DNA from: JBGPLJ01 sp035644395
GTDB taxonomy: Bacteria; Pseudomonadota; Gammaproteobacteria; Steroidobacterales; Steroidobacteraceae
Length of the DNA stretch: 64,000 bases
Direction: 5' to 3'
NCBI GenBank assembly: GCA_035644395.1
Contig: DASQOR010000047.1
Coordinates: 62,001 to 126,000, forward strand
The position numbers and the translations under genes were made by a program. Below are positions 60,294 to 64,000 of this stretch, in pieces. Below the pieces are notes generated by a model. It saw nothing but the letters and a program-made list of their open reading frames with translations. It did no database searches and was not told the origin of the DNA. The stretch's first letter is position 1. Each line of letters opens with the position of its first letter.

Positions 60294-61984
60294 AAGCGAT
60301 GTTCTCGGGCGTGCAGCAGGTCGGGCGCGCACTGATGTTGCCGATCGCCGTGCTGCCCGTCGCTGGATTGCTGTTGCGCCTCGGCCAGCCGGATCTCCTG
60401 GATCTCGCGCCGATGGCGGCGGCGGGCAATGCGATCTTTGCCAACCTGGGGCTGCTCTTCGCGATTGGAGTTGCCGTGGGTCTCGCACGCGAGAACCACG
60501 GCGCGGCGGGTCTGGCGAGCGTCGTCGGTTATCTCGTCACCACGAAAGGCGCGGAGGTGCTGATCGGCGTGCCGGCCGACGCCATCGCCGGATTCACCGG
60601 CCAGGCCCAGGATCTCGCGGCCGCCGCGTACAAGGCGCACGAACTTGCCAAGCTCAGCGTGCCGGCGGGCATCCTCTCGGGACTCATCGCAGGCTGGCTT
60701 TATAACCGCTACAGCGACATTGAACTCCCGAGCTATCTCGCGTTCTTCGGCGGCCGGCGCTTCGTGCCGATCGCGAGCGGCGTGGTCGGGCTCGGCCTCG
60801 CCGCGCTTTTCGGGTGGGGCTGGCAAGGGCTCGAACACGGGATGGATGCGCTCAGCCGCTGGGTGCTCGGGTCGGGCGAGATCGGGCTGTTCGCCTACGG
60901 CGTGCTCAATCGCATCCTCATCATCACGGGCCTGCACCACGTCATCAACAACATTGCCTGGTTCCTGCTCGGCGACTACAACGGCGTCACCGGCGATCTC
61001 AAGCGCTTCTTCGCGGGCGATCCGAGCGCAGGCGCCTTCATGTCGGGTTTCTTCCCCGTGATGATGTTCGGCCTGCCGGCCGCCTGTCTTGCGATGTACC
61101 GGGCAGCGCGGCCCGAGCGGCGGCGAGCCGTGGGCGGCCTGCTGCTGTCGATGGCGCTCACCGCATTCCTCACCGGCGTCACGGAGCCGATCGAATTCAC
61201 CTTCGTGTTCCTCGCGCCCGTGCTCTATGCCGTGCACGCGCTGCTGACGGGCGTGGCCATGGTCGTGATGAACCTGCTCGACGTGCACCTCGGCTTCAAC
61301 TTCTCGGCCGGGCTCTTCGACTATGTGCTCGGCTACAGTCGCGCAACGCATCCACTGCTGCTGATTCCAATCGGCCTGGTGTATTCCGGCGTGTACTACG
61401 GCCTCTTCACGTACTGCATTCGCCGGTTCGACCTGAAGACGCCGGGCCGCGAAGCGGGCGAGGTCGCAGTCGTCGCCGCGGCGCTTCCGGCGCGCGGCGA
61501 CGACCGTGCGCGAGCCTTCATCGCGGCGCTCGGCGGCGCGCGCAATCTCGCGTCGGTCGATGCCTGCATGACCCGCCTGCGGCTTGCGCTCGTCGACCCG
61601 GGAGCGGTGGACGGCGAAGCCCTGAAGCGCCTCGGCGTGCGCGGCACGGTGAAGCCTTCAGCCAGGGAACTGCAGGTCATTCTCGGGCCGATCGCCGACC
61701 AGGTGGCCGGCGAGATGCGCGCTGTGCTGCGCGCGGGATCGGCGGCTGACGCTTCGCCCGAGAAACTGCTCGCCGCGCTCGGCGGCGCGTCGAATATCCG
61801 CGACCTGGCGGTGTCGTCGACCCGTCTTTGCTTCACGGTTGCCGACGATGCAGCGGTCGCCGCCGATGCGCTCGGCCGGCTCGGCGTGCGGGGCGTTGCC
61901 CGTCCGATTGCGAATCGTGTCCACGTCATCGTCGGTGCCGACGCACAGTCGCTGCTGCAGCGGATCCAGCCGCTCCTCGCCTGA
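60290..61984 (+). CDS. nagE: PTS GlcNAc permease EIICBB
   Basis: A 564-residue protein. EIIC covers about 1-390 (VGRALMLPIAVLPVAGLLLR, then GLHHVINNIAWFLLGDYNG and TGVTEPIEFTFVF). A first EIIB has the phosphorylated cysteine C426 in SVDACMTRLRLAL. A second EIIB-like domain (about 490-564) has S509 in the equivalent site (AVSSTRL), so it should not be phosphorylatable. It transports and phosphorylates GlcNAc to GlcNAc-6-P, the NagA substrate. ATG 60290 overlaps nagF. Confidence 0.94.
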   Translation: MKAMFSGVQQVGRALMLPIAVLPVAGLLLRLGQPDLLDLAPMAAAGNAIFANLGLLFAIGVAVGLARENHGAAGLASVVGYLVTTKGAEVLIGVPADAIAGFTGQAQDLAAAAYKAHELAKLSVPAGILSGLIAGWLYNRYSDIELPSYLAFFGGRRFVPIASGVVGLGLAALFGWGWQGLEHGMDALSRWVLGSGEIGLFAYGVLNRILIITGLHHVINNIAWFLLGDYNGVTGDLKRFFAGDPSAGAFMSGFFPVMMFGLPAACLAMYRAARPERRRAVGGLLLSMALTAFLTGVTEPIEFTFVFLAPVLYAVHALLTGVAMVVMNLLDVHLGFNFSAGLFDYVLGYSRATHPLLLIPIGLVYSGVYYGLFTYCIRRFDLKTPGREAGEVAVVAAALPARGDDRARAFIAALGGARNLASVDACMTRLRLALVDPGAVDGEALKRLGVRGTVKPSARELQVILGPIADQVAGEMRAVLRAGSAADASPEKLLAALGGASNIRDLAVSSTRLCFTVADDAAVAADALGRLGVRGVARPIANRVHVIVGADAQSLLQRIQPLLA

Positions 61985-62061
61985 GAGCGGCTGACGCCGG
62001 AGCTCGAGCAGCGATTACACTAGCCCCCGAGCCGCCGCTGCGCGGTTGAAGTGGGGACCCG

Positions 62062-63414
62062 TTGAATCCCGTCATCGATGTCGAGAAGCTCGTCGACGAG
62101 CAGCGGCTCGGGCGCTTCAACCTCAATCTCTTCGTCTGGTCGTTCCTCGCGATGTTCGCGGACGGCTATGACCTCGCGGTGATGGCCTTCGCGACGCCCG
62201 AGCTCGTGCGCCTCTGGCACGTGCCGCCGGACTCGTTGCGGATGGCACTGGTCGCAAGCCTCATCGGCATCGTGTTCGGGGCGCTCCTCTTCGGCGTCAT
62301 CGGTGACCGCTTTGGCCGCAAGCGCGCGATCGTGATCGGTTGCCTCGTGTACGGCCTCGCAAGCTTCGCGATCGTCCCGGCCGAGGACCTGACCCAGGTC
62401 GCATGGCTGCGCTTCCTCACGGGCATCGGCCTCGGCGGCGTCATGCCGAACACCATCGCGCTCAATTCGGAGCTTTCGCCCAGGCGCTGGCGGGCGACGC
62501 TCATCGTGCTGATGTTCGTCGGCATTACGCTGGGCGCCGTCGCTCCGGGCCTGGTGAGCGCGGGGCTCGTGGCCGGGCACGGCTGGACGATCCTGTTCCT
62601 GATCGGCGGCATGGCGCCGCTGGTGATCGCTGCGGGAGTGGCCCTCTATCTGCCCGAGTCCGTGAAGCTGCTGGCCCGGCAGCCCGACCGTCGCGCGACG
62701 CTCCTCAAGACAGCGCGCAGCCTGCGGCGCGACCTCGCGATTCCCGACGATGCCGTCTTCCAGGTGCAGCGGGCGGCAGAGCTCGCCGGTTCCGGGCTTC
62801 GGCAGATTTTCAGCGGCGGTCTGGCGCCGATCACGACGCTGCTCTGGGTGTTGTTCGCGGCAGCGCTGCTCAGCAACTTCTTCCTGAACGGCTGGCTGCC
62901 ACTCATTTTCACCGGCAATGGGCTCACGGCTCACGAAGCGGCCGTCGCGACCACCTGGTATCACGTAGGCGCGGCGCTCGGCGGCATTGCCGTGAGCGTG
63001 GTGCTCGACCGCTTCGGCGTCATGATCATTGCCGTGCTCTTTGCCCTCGCCGGTCCCTGTGTCGCCGCCATCGGCTGGCCCGGCCATTCGTTCGCGATGC
63101 TCGCGTTGCTCGTTGCGCTGTCGGGCTTCACGGTCGTCGGTGCGATCTTCGGGATCAATGCGAGCGCGGGACTCCTGTACGCGACGGAATTCCGCTCGAA
63201 GGGCGTGGGCTGGGCCTTCGCGGTCGGGCGCGTCGGCTCGATTGCGGGCATTCTGATCGGCGGGGCACTCATCGCGCGCCACCTGCCTTTGCCGCAGCTG
63301 TTTCTCGCGCCGGCGGCGCCGATGGCCGTCGGCGCGTTCGCGGCGTTCGGGCTCGTCTATTTCTGCTACCGGCGCTTTCGGGGTTTCAAGCTCGACGACG
63401 TGCCCGCGTCATGA
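62062..63414 (+). CDS. MFS transporter, AAHS-like
   Basis: A 450-residue twelve-helix carrier, start TTG 62062. The DGYD helix-1 motif (FADGYDLAVMAF) and GVIGDRFGRKRA after helix 2 place it with the aromatic acid:H+ symporters. It lies 77 bp after nagE and may be independent of the nag genes. It is a close relative in layout of the carriers at 31913 and 44369. Its 3' end overlaps the aldehyde dehydrogenase gene by 6 bp. Confidence 0.9.
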   Translation: MNPVIDVEKLVDEQRLGRFNLNLFVWSFLAMFADGYDLAVMAFATPELVRLWHVPPDSLRMALVASLIGIVFGALLFGVIGDRFGRKRAIVIGCLVYGLASFAIVPAEDLTQVAWLRFLTGIGLGGVMPNTIALNSELSPRRWRATLIVLMFVGITLGAVAPGLVSAGLVAGHGWTILFLIGGMAPLVIAAGVALYLPESVKLLARQPDRRATLLKTARSLRRDLAIPDDAVFQVQRAAELAGSGLRQIFSGGLAPITTLLWVLFAAALLSNFFLNGWLPLIFTGNGLTAHEAAVATTWYHVGAALGGIAVSVVLDRFGVMIIAVLFALAGPCVAAIGWPGHSFAMLALLVALSGFTVVGAIFGINASAGLLYATEFRSKGVGWAFAVGRVGSIAGILIGGALIARHLPLPQLFLAPAAPMAVGAFAAFGLVYFCYRRFRGFKLDDVPAS

Positions 63415-64000
63415 CGGGGTTTTCAGGATGCTGATGACGCGCGGCTCCATGTTCTCCTTCAGCCCGAGAATCGAGTAGACACGGCCGATCCCGGATTCCT
63501 TCGCGCCACCGAAGGGTACCGTCGCCGAAGTGGCGCGGTGTTGATTGACCCAAGCCGTTCCGACCTCGAGCCTCGCCGCGATCTTCGCCGCCCGTTCCAG
63601 ATCGCGACTCCAGACCGATCCGCTCAGTCCGTAGCGCGTATCGTTTGCCCGGCGAACCGCATCGTCGACGTCCGTGAATTTCATGACGGGAACGATCGGC
63701 CCGAATTGTTCCTCGCGCACCAGGCGGCTCGACTCGTCGACGTCCGCAACAATAGTCGGCGGAAAGAAATAGCCGTGTCCGGGCGGCACTTCGCCACCCG
63801 CCAGGATGCGGCCGCCGCGCCGCTTGCTGTCTTCGAGGATGGCGATCAGTTTCTCGTATTGCATGCGGTTCTGGATCGGCCCGAATTGCGTCTTCGGCTC
63901 GAGCCCATCCCCGATCCGGGCCGCTCGCGCTTCGCTCGCGAGCGCCTCGCAGAGCGCGTCGTGGATCCCCTCGTGCGCGTAGATGCGCTTGATCGCCATG
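63409..64000 (-). CDS. Aldehyde dehydrogenase family protein, C-terminal part (cut by window edge)
   Basis: About 197 residues of the C-terminal part of a classical NAD(P)-dependent aldehyde dehydrogenase. Present blocks are YFFPPTIVADVDESSRLVRE, EQFGPIVPVMKF, NDTRYGLSGSVWS, and the final PFGGAKESGIGR. The catalytic cysteine and the nucleotide-binding half lie beyond the window, so the ATG near 63999 is internal. The enzyme could serve aldehydes from the decarboxylase block or alpha-ketoglutarate semialdehyde from the pentose block; the sequence does not decide. Confidence 0.9.
   Translation of the reverse strand, partial: MAIKRIYAHEGIHDALCEALASEARAARIGDGLEPKTQFGPIQNRMQYEKLIAILEDSKRRGGRILAGGEVPPGHGYFFPPTIVADVDESSRLVREEQFGPIVPVMKFTDVDDAVRRANDTRYGLSGSVWSRDLERAAKIAARLEVGTAWVNQHRATSATVPFGGAKESGIGRVYSILGLKENMEPRVISILKTPS

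Overview
The window is G+C-rich proteobacterial DNA with dense, mostly overlapping operons. Several things point to a free-living, plant- or soil-associated carbohydrate scavenger: TonB-dependent receptors, a GlcNAc locus with a GntR box like that of Xanthomonas, non-phosphorylative pentose catabolism as in Caulobacter and Azospirillum, Tat-exported oxidoreductases, and many aromatic-acid-type MFS carriers. A gammaproteobacterium of the Xanthomonadales/Steroidobacterales type is my best guess, with low certainty. I saw no rRNA, tRNA, CRISPR array, transposase or prophage, and no gene-free stretch longer than about 265 bp.

Layout. 1-2980 (-): TetR regulator, membrane-fusion protein, ABC ATPase and ABC-2 permease (cut by the window edge), an efflux operon of the cecR-ybhGFSR kind. 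3221-4177: secreted metallo-beta-lactamase-fold hydrolase. 4164-12950: pentose and arabinoxylan block with GH10 xylanase, Tat-exported Gfo/Idh/MocA oxidoreductase, periplasmic aldose epimerase, xylonate/arabonate dehydratase, GH51 arabinofuranosidase, L-arabinose 1-dehydrogenase and AraD1; a XylR-like box sits between the divergent transcripts at 6438. 13084-16486: small membrane protein, gluzincin metallopeptidase, PspC protein and its PadR regulator. 16574-22440: feruloyl esterase/tannase, sorbosone-dehydrogenase-like lipoprotein, S9 peptidase, small lipoprotein, VanZ-like protein.

22444-37311 is the least explained part: a LysR-controlled block with a benzoylformate-decarboxylase-like enzyme, SDR, TonB receptor, MFS and DoxX proteins on the + strand, facing a - strand operon encoding a carboxyltransferase without a biotinyl domain, a short MetE-like protein, an aromatic-acid-type MFS carrier, an enolase-superfamily enzyme and a VOC protein. 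A further MFS gene follows and ends inside a triplicated 25-bp repeat. It looks like a catabolic island for an alpha-hydroxy or alpha-keto aromatic acid, but no complete known pathway fits.

37398-41606 (-): SnoaL-like protein, S10 carboxypeptidase, SDR, O-methyltransferase-like protein. 41671-47903 (+): tightly coupled six-gene run iorA-iorB-MFS-ynbA-ynbB-plsC, joining a Tat-exported molybdenum oxidoreductase to phospholipid-synthesis genes. 47921-61984: complete chitin-sugar/GlcNAc locus. A divergent control region (52466-52728) carries two boxes matching the Xanthomonas NagQ motif. On the - strand lie nagQ-type GntR, NagB-II, NagA and a tryptophan-halogenase-like flavoprotein; on the + strand a TonB receptor, terminator, GH20 hexosaminidase lipoprotein, the EIIA-HPr-EI fusion NagF and the EIICBB permease NagE. 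The window closes with an MFS carrier and the C-terminal part of an aldehyde dehydrogenase.

The genes fit together as outer-membrane uptake plus periplasmic hydrolysis feeding cytoplasmic breakdown: xylan and arabinan to pentonates to 2-keto-3-deoxy acids, and chitin fragments to GlcNAc-6-P to fructose-6-P.
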